64,000 nucleotides of DNA from Kingdonia uniflora. Lineage: Eukaryota > Streptophyta > Magnoliopsida > Ranunculales > Circaeasteraceae. Made by a program: the position numbers and the translations under genes. Shown here in pieces: positions 50,141-62,000 of the stretch. Each line of letters begins with the position of its first letter. Positions within the stretch are counted from its first letter, which is position 1. The stretch is taken from contig JACGCM010002784.1 in NCBI GenBank assembly GCA_014058105.1, forward strand, positions 2,232,001 to 2,296,000, given 5' to 3'. The notes under the pieces are model-generated. The model had not been told where the DNA came from and made no database searches. It was given only the letters and a program-made list of their open reading frames with translations.

Positions 50141-52330
50141 CTACTCAGAATCATCTCCAGTACCCCGCCCCCTGCGGTTACTATCGCCTCCCCTGGTTCG
50201 CGGACCAGATTCACGCTGCCTCGTCCTCGAGCCACCTCCAGGTGGTAGCGGCACCACCTGTACGTTACGCCCTCTCCTCAGCCGTAGGTCCTGAACGGGG
50301 CAAAGAAAATTTATAAATATTTTAACAAAATAAATATGACATTAAGAAAAAAATAAAAAAATTACTTACATGCGCATGTAGTTGATCGTATACACTGTTC
50401 AAGTGCCTCCTCAGAGTAGTATTTTTATCAGTTAACTCCTACAGCCTCTGGTCGTCCCGCGCAGACTCTGTAAGGACGAGTCGCCGCATACCATGAGCCA
50501 GGTGCCACAACTCTTCTGCGTCGTAGGAGGAAGACATGGGTGGCGGGTTCCTCAAGCGGTGGATGGGGAACATCTCACGCCTCCCTGTCCACTCCATGTG
50601 CCACCCGGGGTTTGGCCCCTCGGGCTTGCCAGGCAAACTGAAGTCCTGGGACAAGCTATGAACCGACGCTGACGTAACCACCACGAGTGTAATATTAGCC
50701 CTGAGTGCAGTGGGTCTGAACAGATCTATATTCCCCATCCTCTGGGAATTTGTCAACAGGTGGCCTACCTTTGAAGTTTCTTCAACCCAGAATGAGGCGT
50801 AAGTCTCTCGCTCCTCCCCTATCACAAACTGCTCACAGTCAAGGAACCCAGCCTGTCTCATCTTCTGTAAAGTCGCTAGCCTAATATGTGACGACATTCT
50901 AAGCGGAGGATCCAAAGGAATACGCGCCTCGCCAGTCAACTGCCTCCAGCATCTATCCCCCAAGTAATATTCGCAGTTTCCGTTTGGTACTTGAAGTGGC
51001 ATCCTCTTACGGGATAGGAGATTTGCAGTCAGTACGTCCTCTATCTCAGACACCGCAAATTCTAACCAAGGTTCCCAGGTGATCGTCTCAATAATGTGGT
51101 GGTCAATGTGGTATCTGCCTAACATAAAAAAATTGTATGCCTGGTCATTTGTTTTCTTCTTGTTCCCCCTCTTCCATGCTCTGAGACGCGGATAGGCCGA
51201 GAACTTAACCTCTTCCTTGACTATCGGGTGACCAACCCCACAATACTCGTAGAACCAATACTACATTTCTAAACAACATACAAAACAATTAAAAAAATTA
51301 TATTTAAGATGTTTTTAGTAACTGATATTGGATTTGTAACTTGTAAAAGGAAAAGGTGTTAGTGTACCGTTAGAAGTTGGGAAAATCTAGTGATTGTACC
51401 CCCGGTCGTGACTGCGGTATCTAAACCATGGTACAGGGAAGCAAGAATATTATAACCCCAATCATATTGGGCAGCCTCATCCAAATCGGTCATGGCCGCG
51501 AGATATCCAAGCAGGACGGAGTCGTCCGCCGTTTGGAACCACAAATGTCCCATCATGAAGAGGATAAAAACACGAACAATAGTAATATCATCCTCCCGAT
51601 CAGCATCGATGGTCAAGTACGTCCTCAAATGTGAAAGGTTGACGTTCCGACTCTTTATATGGTTGGAATCAATATTGGGGAGCAATTGCCTCGCATTTGA
51701 TAAAACACACCATGCGTCGTCATACGACACCTGTGTTGGATGTTTGCCAATTGACAATGATGTCAGCATATGGAAATCGAGAGGAGTGACCCCTATCTTC
51801 GCACAGGGGAACAGAAACGTGTGCGTGGTCGGCCACCAACGCTCTGTAAGCGCCTGAATTTGGCAATTATCATAATTGCCCAAACGTATATCCATAAAAT
51901 GCCTGAATATATTCACCACGGCATCCCTTACAGGTGGAATTGTGGAAATATATTTTCACACTTTGATCACCGTAGTGAATGTGCCGTGCACTCGCATCGA
52001 ATCTCGATTCTGTTCATTAAAGCATTTTGTCAAACACTTGATTTATGAAAATAACAAATTTACAATTACACTAAAACTTACCGTAAGTTCCTTGCCAGTG
52101 TAAGAGATATAAGTGACGCCTTCTGGGAGTTGGGTAATACACATCCGCGGGTAGTTTTCTTGGGATGGGTTTGGTATAGGTTGTTGGACATCTTCAAATT
52201 TTACTCGTTTTTTCTTCCTTCCGGACCTCGATCGAGTTACGGTTCGCTCTGAATCTCTTGTCACTCTAAACCCAGGTAATGTACTAGGTTGTGGGTCTTC
52301 CTCTGGTTTTGTATTGTGTTTTGAAATAAT
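50141..52330 (-). pseudogene. Plant mobile domain (PMD) gene, decayed
   Basis: On the - strand four exons can be joined: about 52330-52082 (Lys/Arg-rich start, RSRSGRKKKRVKFEDVQQ), 52009-51368 (ALTERWWPTTHTFLFPCAKI, FHMLTSLSIGKHPTQVSYDD, RVFILFMMGHLWFQ), 51260-50370 (YWFYEYCGVGHPIVKEEVKF, AYPRLRAWKRGNKKK, ETITWEPWLEF) and 50290-50141 (Arg/Gly-rich tail ending GRGTGDDSE). Introns are GT-AG on the - strand. The middle is the aminotransferase-like PMD found in MAIN/MAIL proteins and in transposons. Two in-frame nonsense changes are visible: TGA at about 51952 within VIKV.KYISTIPP, and TAG at about 50439 within DDQRL.ELTDK. The 5' end and start codon were not found. Confidence 0.75.
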
Positions 52331-52594
52331 TTAGAAAATTTTTACCTTCGATTTGAGATAGAAAGAGAGGAGGAAAAACTGTTAAAACTCGAATGGGGTT
52401 TGATTTGCTTTAACAATGCTAGCAGCGGTCAAAAGAATACCGCGCGGTGTTTTAATCTTCCAAATAAAATAAAATAAATTTACACGTCAACAACTCACAC
52501 TGGCTGCTGGGAGAGGTCGGGTGTGGGTTGTGTTTTTGGTGGGCTAGGGTGTTAGAATTCACACCCAAACCCACACTCGCTGCTAGAGATGCTC

Positions 52595-53054
52595 TTATCA
52601 CATTCATATTTTTTTTTCCCTTTAAAACAATTTTTTCTGTCTGTAACCCAAAATACTTCTCCACCCGCCAACACCACCTTCCTTCCCACTCTATTTGAAT
52701 TCATTGCATTTCAATCTTCCCTCCTCTAGAAACCGTAAGCAACTCTTTCCTAATCAGTCTCTAAGGTAATTTCAATTTCAATTTCAATTTCAATTTCAAT
52801 TTCAATTTCATGCCATTTAGTTTTGTGGGCTTGGGTATAGCTATTTGGGGATTTTAGGGATTTCTCCGGTCACCAACTCCAGTCGTAATTCAGAATTTTT
52901 TCCCAATCAGGCCCAAGATTCTAATAGTCCATTTGGGCCCAACACAAAATTTCCCCCAAGTAGACTCACACTCCGCAGTTTCTTCCTGCAGACTACTATC
53001 TACGAAGTTTCTTCATCTCATCATACTCTCTCCAGAGATTAAGAACTAAAAAAG
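52595..53054 (+). promoter_or_regulatory. FSD2-like upstream region and 5' UTR
   Basis: About 460 bp lie between the DNA element and the start codon. It includes seven perfect ATTTCA hexamers at 52769-52810 and CT-rich DNA before the ATG. No definite TATA box was identified. Confidence 0.4.
52769..52810. repeat. (ATTTCA)7 hexanucleotide microsatellite
   Basis: Seven perfect copies, 245 bp upstream of the superoxide dismutase start codon. Confidence 0.95.
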
Positions 53055-56000
53055 ATGCAGGCAACAATTACGCCTATTTCACTGGTGTCTGCATTTCTCC
53101 CTCAACAAGGTAACCAAATCAACTGCTCTCTCTCTCTCTCTCCCTCTCCCTCTTTCAAATGTAGCTGAGTTTACCATTGTTGACATGTGTAGTAAGAACT
53201 CATACAGGTCTTCAAACATTAACTCGGATTTTGCACTGGAAAACATCCAAGGTCTGTTTCACAACTTTTTCTTTGTATTTATTCTTCTTTCGACTTGATT
53301 GTTGCAATTTAATTTAATTTTGTTGTTTGTTAGGGGAATTGCAAGTTAGTTGTTTTATATCAAAAAAGATATTCCTTAAATAACATAACCAGTCAAGTTT
53401 ATTATCACTAACAGTGCCTATAATACGAAATTCTAAATGATCAAGCTATTCAGTAATTTTCAATTATAAATGATTAAACTACTCTGAATCTATAGCTAAA
53501 TATCTCTCTTTGAGAATTTATAATCATGTACCAAGCATCTTGCAAATAGGCTTTGTTATATCCTTCAGTCTTCATTTTTTTTTGGTAAGGTAGTGTTTAT
53601 TTTTCCATGGTCAATTGATGTGTAAATTTTGCCCAATATACTTGTCAGATCCCTTCAACTTATTAGTTTTCTTTGCCTTCCTATGTTGCTCCTTTTCCAT
53701 TGGAGGAACCAATCATGTTTTAGAAGAAGTGGTTGGGATGCTCGACTTCTTTTCAACGTCTTCCACAAGTTTATATCTTTATCCATAGTACGTAAACCAC
53801 TCAAATCAGGAAGGTGTCTATATCACCAATTGAAACGGTGTCTGTTCCACCAATTGAATAACTACCACTAGCAGAATTATTGCTGATTATTATTTCCAAG
53901 CTCTCGATCTCCTATTTTGGAACCTAGGGCGGGCTATTGCACGAACCCTAGAGGATCTAGTCGGGAATTGACAATCTGGCCGAATCACCAAGATACCTTT
54001 AGTTAGAAAAAAAAAATACACTAAAAAGTCATTTGATATTAGTACTAATGGATATAAACATTGTTATGTTTCAGAAAGCTCTTGAAAAATACAAAACCTT
54101 TCGATATAGTGTTCGAAGTGGGACATGCAGAGCTTGGAAATGATAATGAACATTAATTCTGCTATTTATTCGAGTGGTTAAATTGAATAGACACCAAACA
54201 TATGGATTCAGTGTGTTATCGTAATTTAAGTAATTTATTTACTTAACTTTAGATAAAGATAGACTTGGAAGACATGGAAGAGAACCCAAGTATCCCCACC
54301 ACTTCTAAAAAATGATTGCTTCATTTAAGAGAAAAGAGGTAACATGGGACTAAGATAAAGAACACTTATAAATTGGTTCGAACATTTATAAGATAAAGAA
54401 GACTTATAAAAAGAACCATTGGGCTCTTGGCCCAGTGGTGGTTGTACCTCTCCACCTAGAGAGAGGTCGTGGGTTCGAAACCTCATGGGGTTGGAAACTC
54501 AGGGTTACAGATCCCTATATAAAATTGGCTTGCCTTCCAAAAAAAAAAATCCCTTATAAGTTGGAGATTTGGAAGGACTTTTTTAAGATTTGACATGTAC
54601 GTTTGGTGGAATTCATACACTAATTGATCATTGAAAATGATTCACTAATTAGTAAATAAATTATGAAGACTAAATGGAATAACAAAGCCTTATTGGTTAT
54701 GCTATCGACAAACAAACGTGCTTAAATAGATTGAGGGAGCATTGGAGAGATTTAGGTATGTTTTTGATACTTAATAGTGAAAATTATTAAATAATTGGGC
54801 AAATTAGCTTTTGGATCCTATATAAAGATCAAGTTTTGCGAAATTGCCTCCTTTTGGTTTTTTAAGTTTTTGGACCCTATTTTAGATTGAATTTTGAAAA
54901 ATATCGAAAATGTCCTCTCCAATTAAAAAAAAAAAACGTGGAACTAGAAATTCGTCCTACGTGTTTATAAGTTTGCAGTGCCACATTAGAGAAATCTTTA
55001 AATTTGAATCCAACGACATCCACTCATCAAGAGATCCAACGGTGGGTAATATTCGACTGTTAATCCCATTAAAACCAAGAAAACCAGACATGCTTTACCC
55101 AAATACAAAACTAAAAATTGTAGAAAGAGAAATAAGAAAGGGATTACCTTGTTCAATTGATTGCCATCACCAATTTCTTGTCCAAGCAATCACCAGAAAG
55201 GGCTGACCTTGTTTCAATTTGGGATTTTGCATTTTGGAGACAGAACAACTTCAATTTGTAGGTGTAATTTTACTCAGCTCAAGCCTTAATTTCATCTGAT
55301 TCTCCCGCCTATTTCATCTCTCTCTTTTCCCCTCTGCCTATTGAACATGGGCTGCCTCGTATTTTCCACGTCTGATATCTCTAATTACACATGGGTATAA
55401 TAGGAGAAGACTTTTTGGGTATTTTGAGAAACTAAGTCAAATTTGAGGTCCAAAAGCTAACTTTGCCAAAAGGAGGGTAATTTTGCAATAGGCGGACATT
55501 ATTTTGGGTCCAAAAGCTAATTTGTGCTAAATAATTTGACCATTTATAATTTTCTTATTTAAACCATTGTAAGGGATTATAAAATTAGTTGACTATGTTA
55601 GTTAATGATTTTTTTTTTAGTTTAAGAAATTTAACTTGCATTTGTATGCAATGCCCTTAACCAAATATGAAGTTACATTTGCAATCAACTAGCATTGGCT
55701 TGACCTTATAGTTGTAGGAAAGTTGCATTGCATTACTTGCAATGTATTTCATGTGCAATCTGCTGGAGTTGCATTGCAAGCAATGTTTTGCAATGGAGTT
55801 AAATTCTAGGTTAATGGTTGCAATGCAAACTGCAAAAGAGTTATTTTTCAGGGTCATGAGCAAATGCAATGCAATGGATTTACTTCAAACTAAACTAAGC
55901 CTTAGACTATTAAGACGCGTGCATTGGGTCCGGGTTGGTTTCTATAAAAGCCAATAGAAATGTAGTTTTGGATGGGTCTAGTTTTTGTATGCTATTTGGT

Positions 56001-59000
56001 TCTGATCCTAACTATGTGAAGCTAGGACTAAATATTGCTGGCATCAGGTTGTAGGAATAAGAATTGGGATTTTGGATTTGGTTCTGATTGTTGGCATCCA
56101 CACATAGCGAAAGCTATATACAGTTGGGAGTCCCAGGAAAATCCCCGTCAATGTGCCAATATTTTACAGTTGCTATAATTTTAGAACCCAAGCCTGTTTA
56201 ACCCACACCCAACAGGCTTAATTCCCAATCACTTCGGGTGAAACCATAACCCATTAGAATGTTAGTATGGTGGTTATGATAACAGCCACCCTTTTATTTG
56301 TTTCCTAGGTTTTCCCTAGGTTTTTTGTTATTTACAACAAGTTATTAGGTAGTCGATAGCTTCTATCTACTAGAGTTTGAGTTATTCGAGCTGATAATCT
56401 ACAGAGTTCCCTATAACTTAAGTTTTTATTAATCCCGGGACTCTGGATATTTAGAGAGAAACTCTGTGGGGATTATCTTCTAGAGTCCATCCTAGTTGGT
56501 GCAAAACTCATCCACACTTCCAAACCATGTTTGTCAAGTGTGCAGGACTGCATATCTGACACCTCTAGAAGTGGGATTGATTAAGCATAGTGTTGTTAGA
56601 AAATCGAGGCTCTTAAGAAAAACATCCCAGAGGCCCAAATAGTGTAACTGACTGACCAAATCAGTTGTAAGTTGTATGCTAGGTGCCAGCTTGCAATAGG
56701 CAGAGTGGTTACATTAAAGAACCAACGCCAAACAAATTCATTCTAATATTCTTTTCGAAAAAGATGGTTTTGTCCTAAAGTATCAAAATATTAGATACTA
56801 AATCGCAAAATGGATCCGTGGACACTTATTTCTGGGACACCCTTCTAGACGCTATCTATTCGGAGCATATAAATTTGATTAAATAGATTTTTTGTGGATA
56901 GAAGCTCCATACTATGAAGATCATCCTCACAAAGAAATAAATTATTTCAATTTTTTTATTAACATTAAAAGAGATTTGTAGTACAGCATATACCCGTTTT
57001 TAATTGTCCATTGTTTATAAATTTTAAAGTTGTACTTTATGATATTGGGTATCGTAATGACCTAATAATTTACACGTGATCTCAATGCTAAAGAGATCAT
57101 ATCCATAAAGAAATAATCTCTTAAAATCATCTTTATATGTTTCAAATAAATGAGTGCCCCAAAAGTAAATGTCCATTGATCCACTCCCAAATATAAATCT
57201 TTTAAGTTGTGGATTATCTTCAAATGTTTTTTCAAAGAAGATGAACGATATGCACTTTGTATTGGTTTGATTCACATATGGGGCACGGATAGATAGTGAA
57301 TCAAATCCTGAGGGTCTGTGGACATGTTACGCCTCAGAATCCGCTTTGTGATAATCTACCAAGACGAATTCCGAAACATAACAAATCGGGTATCCCTAAG
57401 GACGAACCCCATGGATGCAATATAATTTAAAAATAAAGTTACAAACATCTACTATCACAATGCAACGCAGCTGAAAATCAAATCTCAATTGGATATATAA
57501 TAATATCATCAAATAAATAAATAAAGAACTAGAAGTATTACAAAGGAAACAAGAAATTAAATAATTGATCAAATACCCTAACACGAAGAACTCAACAATC
57601 AATGAAACTACAAAGAATTCGAAACTAATTAACCAATCCCCATAAACCAAAATCTACGTTCCACGTCCTCCTAAAAAAGTATGTGCGCAATGGCTTCAAC
57701 TAGGCCTATTTTCGGATCCGATCGGAAATGGGGGCGGTCAGATATTTTTTCGATTTTTTCGGAAACGTAAAATCCGTTCCGATTTTTTTTTTTCTTCCGG
57801 AAAAACGATAATGGATCCGAATTTGAAAAAATCGGAAAAATTTAGAATTCGGAAATTTCAGAAATCTGGATAAAATAGGAAAATCGAAAATTTTGTATTT
57901 GGCAGGAAATTGTCATTGTATTAATATCTCAAAAACAACATATTATTAAACAAGTGATAATAATGCATACCATTATAGAAACTTTGGTACGCAACAAATG
58001 ATAACAACTTGGAAATAAATATTGTCCAAATTATAAAGTTTACAAAATAAAACATCATTTCACAAGCTTAAGTACCCTGCTTTAAGACAAAAATATCACC
58101 AAATATCTATGATAGCCTCTTTAGAGATAGGTGAAAAGAGATCAAAAACAACCACCTACTATTACATAAACACAAAAGTCTAACCCTATGAAACCAACTG
58201 AACACCACCTGACCATGTCTCACTCTTACCATGGCTTCAAGAGTTCTAGAGAGAGAGAGAGAGAGAAGATAGAGAGAGAGAAAGACTCTTACCTTAAAGG
58301 GAAAATGGGAGTGAGGTTTCACTGGTGGAGAGGAAAGAGCCTATTGCAGAGAGGGAGAAGAAATGGAGGCAGACCTAGATGAAGTATGTTTTGTTTGAGG
58401 TTTTATCCCCAACTCCCTCAAGTTGAAAGTAGGGAAGTTCGGATTAAATCGGATCGGAAATTTCGGAAAATTGGAATGACAAAAAGGCTATCCGATTCTG
58501 ATCCGATATTTTTCGGAAAAAATTGGAAATTGGAAATGTAAAATAGGGTTCCAAAATTGGAAAAATTGGATCGGATTTTGGAAAAAATCGGAAGTTCGGA
58601 AAAAAGTTGCATAGCTTCAGCCAATACAATTATTTCAAATCATTAAATACGAAATACCGAAATAAAAAAGAAATACTAACATGAAATGAGTATACTACCT
58701 ACAATGATGTGAATGATTTTTGAGGACTGTTCAATTATTAATGTTATTATAGTGTGGGAGATAACTAAAAGTCAATATACACATGATCATTTTTAATTCA
58801 ATGGGACCACACTATCGCATCTTTCTATCCTCAACTGAAGCGTATCTTTTATTGTCAAGCCATGGATTGGCGGATTTCGTTTTAGTATGCCAAGAATTAA
58901 GGAAGAAAGCACCGGATCAAGGTTTCCAAGGAGTTGTAACCTACAGGTCTTAAACCTAGATTTGTTTTCAATCTTTAGGGTCTTAGCCTACGGGTAAAGC

Positions 59001-62000
59001 TCGCGAAGCAAGTGGTCGTAAAGTAAAAAGTAGGGGTTTTGGATCCCAAAAATGAAAATAAATCAGGTTTTAGACAGGTAGGTTGCAACTTTTTGGACAC
59101 CTTGATCCGATGCTCTCTACTAATTCCTGGCTCACTATAAAGGAATACACAATCCATGGCTCGTCAATAGGGAATACGCTTTTGTTGATGGCATATTAGT
59201 ACGTGATTGTTGTTAGACTGAGTTAAAAGTGACTCTGTGTAGATATGGTTATCTCCCTCTCCCACACTCGATAAAACTCAGTAATTATATTCAAATATCG
59301 ATCGGCGCCGACATATTAATAATTAAAAGGCATTCATTAGTAATCATGTACACCATTCATACATGTAGGTTTATATACTTATATCATGTTAATATTTTTT
59401 TACTATCTCAGTCAGTCATGCTTAATGACCGGAATTAATTGTGTCGATTGAAGTTGTTATGCGCATACTTTTTAGGAATACGTGCACCATATATCTTGGT
59501 TTACGGGGTTTGGTTGATAAGTTTCAGATTCTTTGGAGTTGTATTGATTGTTAAGTTGTACATTGTTAGGGTATTCTTTAGGGTTCTATTGATTGTGTCT
59601 ATTTCTTTCTTGATTTATTTGAGGATATTACTCGTTATTCAATAATTGAGATTTCTGCTGCGTTGCTTTGGTGATAGTAGATGTATGTCAATTTATTTTC
59701 AAATTATACATTTGTGGGGGTTCACCTTAGGGATGCCCGACTTGTTATGTTTCGGAATTCGTCCACTCTATCACAAAGCATATCTTGGGGCATGAGAAAA
59801 ATGATATCAAAGCTGAGGAATGCTCGTTCTTAAAGATGGAGGAACTGTGACATCCTGCCAGAGTGGTTTTACTGTAGAGACGTCTAACACAAGAGTGGTG
59901 ATGGTCGCACGAGTAGTGACGGTTGTACGAGTGGTTGTTGTCTCGTATACCTTTCGTTCTATGTGCGTTGTTTGCGAGCTAGAGAGAAAGTGGCCTCCAA
60001 ACGCTGACATCTACCACGGCGCTGCCACCGCCTGTTAGGCATCTCTTAGTGCCACATCGCTTAAGATCTTGCCAGGTGTAAGGTCCTTAAGTTAGGATTT
60101 CATTCTACTTGTCAACGAGGCCTTTCTACGGAAGCTAAACCTCACACCTCTGTTGGAGGTGGTTAAGTAGGGATAATATCTCGTGTTGCATAAAGTGGTG
60201 TCAAGTCTATCTTCACGTTGTAATGGTAGTAGACTAATAGTTGATACTCGATGGATGTTTGTAGAAGGCTGAGAGTATTCTTTATGATGCAAAGTGAGTT
60301 GTATTGTTGTTCTTACTCATTGCTACTTGATACGTCAGATTTCCATTCTTAGTTTGACCTTCAATAAATTTGACAAATACAACGTTCTTTTGCTTTATCG
60401 GTATTCTATTTGGTTTAAACAATAGAATAAAAATAAAATCTTTTGTTGTGACTGGTAATTTGATCGGGTGAATATCAGGTTATTTTGTATCGTACCCATC
60501 TAAGTCGAGGAATGTGGAACTATATCTGCTACATATTTTAATAGGACTCCACTTGCTGATTTCTGTGGATGGTTTTTTTTTTTCCTGTTAACATTCTGAG
60601 TGATCATTTTTGGCAGAGAAAATATTCACATGAGGCATGTCAGACTTTAATTGCTGCACAATTTGAGTTGAAGCCTCCTCCATATCCACTGGTGAGATCT
60701 TATTGCTTTTTCTGTAGTGCACTCTGATTGGTAATGTAACTGCAATGAAGTGTTTTTTACAAGTCCATCTTTTGTCCTAAATTTATATTTTCATGTTTCT
60801 AAAGCACTTCAAAGATCTGAAAAGCTCGTTGAGAACCAAGTGTTTACCAAATTAATTGGTATTAGGCTGATTTTGTGAAAATGATTACACAAAGAGATTG
60901 TTATTTGTACTTGCATATTTTGAGAGCGTCAATGCACCCGAATAATTCCCAAAGTTTCTGAATAACAAGATATGTCCCTTTATTGTTTGAGAAATTGCGG
61001 ATATGTTAATCTGAACAAAAGATAGGTTATATATGTTTCTCTCATATTCCTTGTATTATAGTTCTTCTGAACTTCATTAGACTTATTTGAGTTTCTCCAA
61101 ACCAACTATTTTACTGGATTTTCTACGTATCCTAACTCTTGAGTATCATGTGGCAGAGTTCTCTAGAGCCACATATGAGCCACAAAACCTTGGAATACCA
61201 TTGGGGAAAGCACCACAGAGGTTATGTGGAGGACCTGAATAAAGAGATAGTAGGAACTCAATTTGATGGCGCTACATTAGAAGATATTATAACTGTTGCG
61301 TACAACAAGGGTGATCCTCTTCCAGCGTTTAACAATGCTGCACAGGTATGCTCGTTCCGACCAATGTTCTTCTCTAGATATTAGGTCCGTCTTAAGATGG
61401 AAAGTGCAATAAACCTGTGTATTTTATTTTATTAACTTGGAGACCAGGGAAATGATCTGTTAGCATCGGTTATCAAACAGTCATCTTTGGGGCTCAGTGA
61501 GTGGATTTATCTTTAATAAAGAAAAGACTTCTTTCCTGTCAAACTCTTCTAGGCCAAGTTTTATTAGTTTGTCTTTTACCTATTTGACAAAGCAAAATTA
61601 TTTGCATGGTTAAATAGCTAAAAAATGATAATTCAAGTGAGGTTCTGTAAGATTTATTTGCTCTCAAATATTTTTTCAGTAAATCAATCTTTGTGATTGT
61701 ATATAATAGTTTTGAATGTCTGATTTGTATATGTTTCTTTGTTGGACTAGTAAATAAAAACTTATCTAGGTTATTGGTTTGGCCTTTCGTCCCAAGCTGG
61801 GTTGGTAAAGTTTTTAATGAGATAGATATGTTATTAGGTATTTCAGTATTAACTTAAGGTTGCATTGCCTTTGTTTCTCAAAATTAAACTTCAACGAAAC
61901 TGATAAATTACAAATAATGATACTCTTAGGTTTTCTTGGGCAGTTAGTGAGAGTCCCCTAGCTCTTTCGTTTTTATTACCAAAATGAGTTACCTAATTTT

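Larger units (their letters stand above)
48045..52594. mobile_element. PIF/Harbinger-like DNA element carrying a PMD gene
   Basis: Left end GAGCACTTGCAGCAAGGTG and, reverse-complemented, right end GAGCATCTCTAGCAGCGAG are imperfect inverted repeats that continue into TGTGGGTTTG. Both sides are flanked by TTA (48042-48044, 52595-52597), the typical 3-bp target of PIF/Harbinger elements. A palindrome ACCGCGCGGT is found near both ends (about 48224 and 52439), which supports a single 4,550-bp unit. Contents: an ORF1-like Gln/Pro-rich N terminus (+), a nested hAT-like element, and a decayed plant-mobile-domain gene (-). No transposase is seen, so the copy is non-autonomous. Confidence 0.7.
53252..60616 (+). 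other. FSD2-like intron 2 (7.4 kb), transposon-rich
   Basis: Donor AAG|GTCTGT, acceptor GGCAG|AGAAAA. Holds a SINE (54411-54550), a MULE-type MITE (54797-55527), a long inverted repeat (57325-57690 and 59455-59790) and a hAT-like MITE (57705-58620). 53252-54400, 55540-57300 and 59790-60616 hold nothing I could name; 55630-55900 is rich in TGCAATGCAA words. Confidence 0.85.

Noticed and set aside
54421..54495. Possible tRNA gene (A and B boxes)
   Set aside because: Followed by an unrelated tail, poly-A and flanked by a CTTATAA duplication; no cloverleaf can be drawn. Called a SINE.
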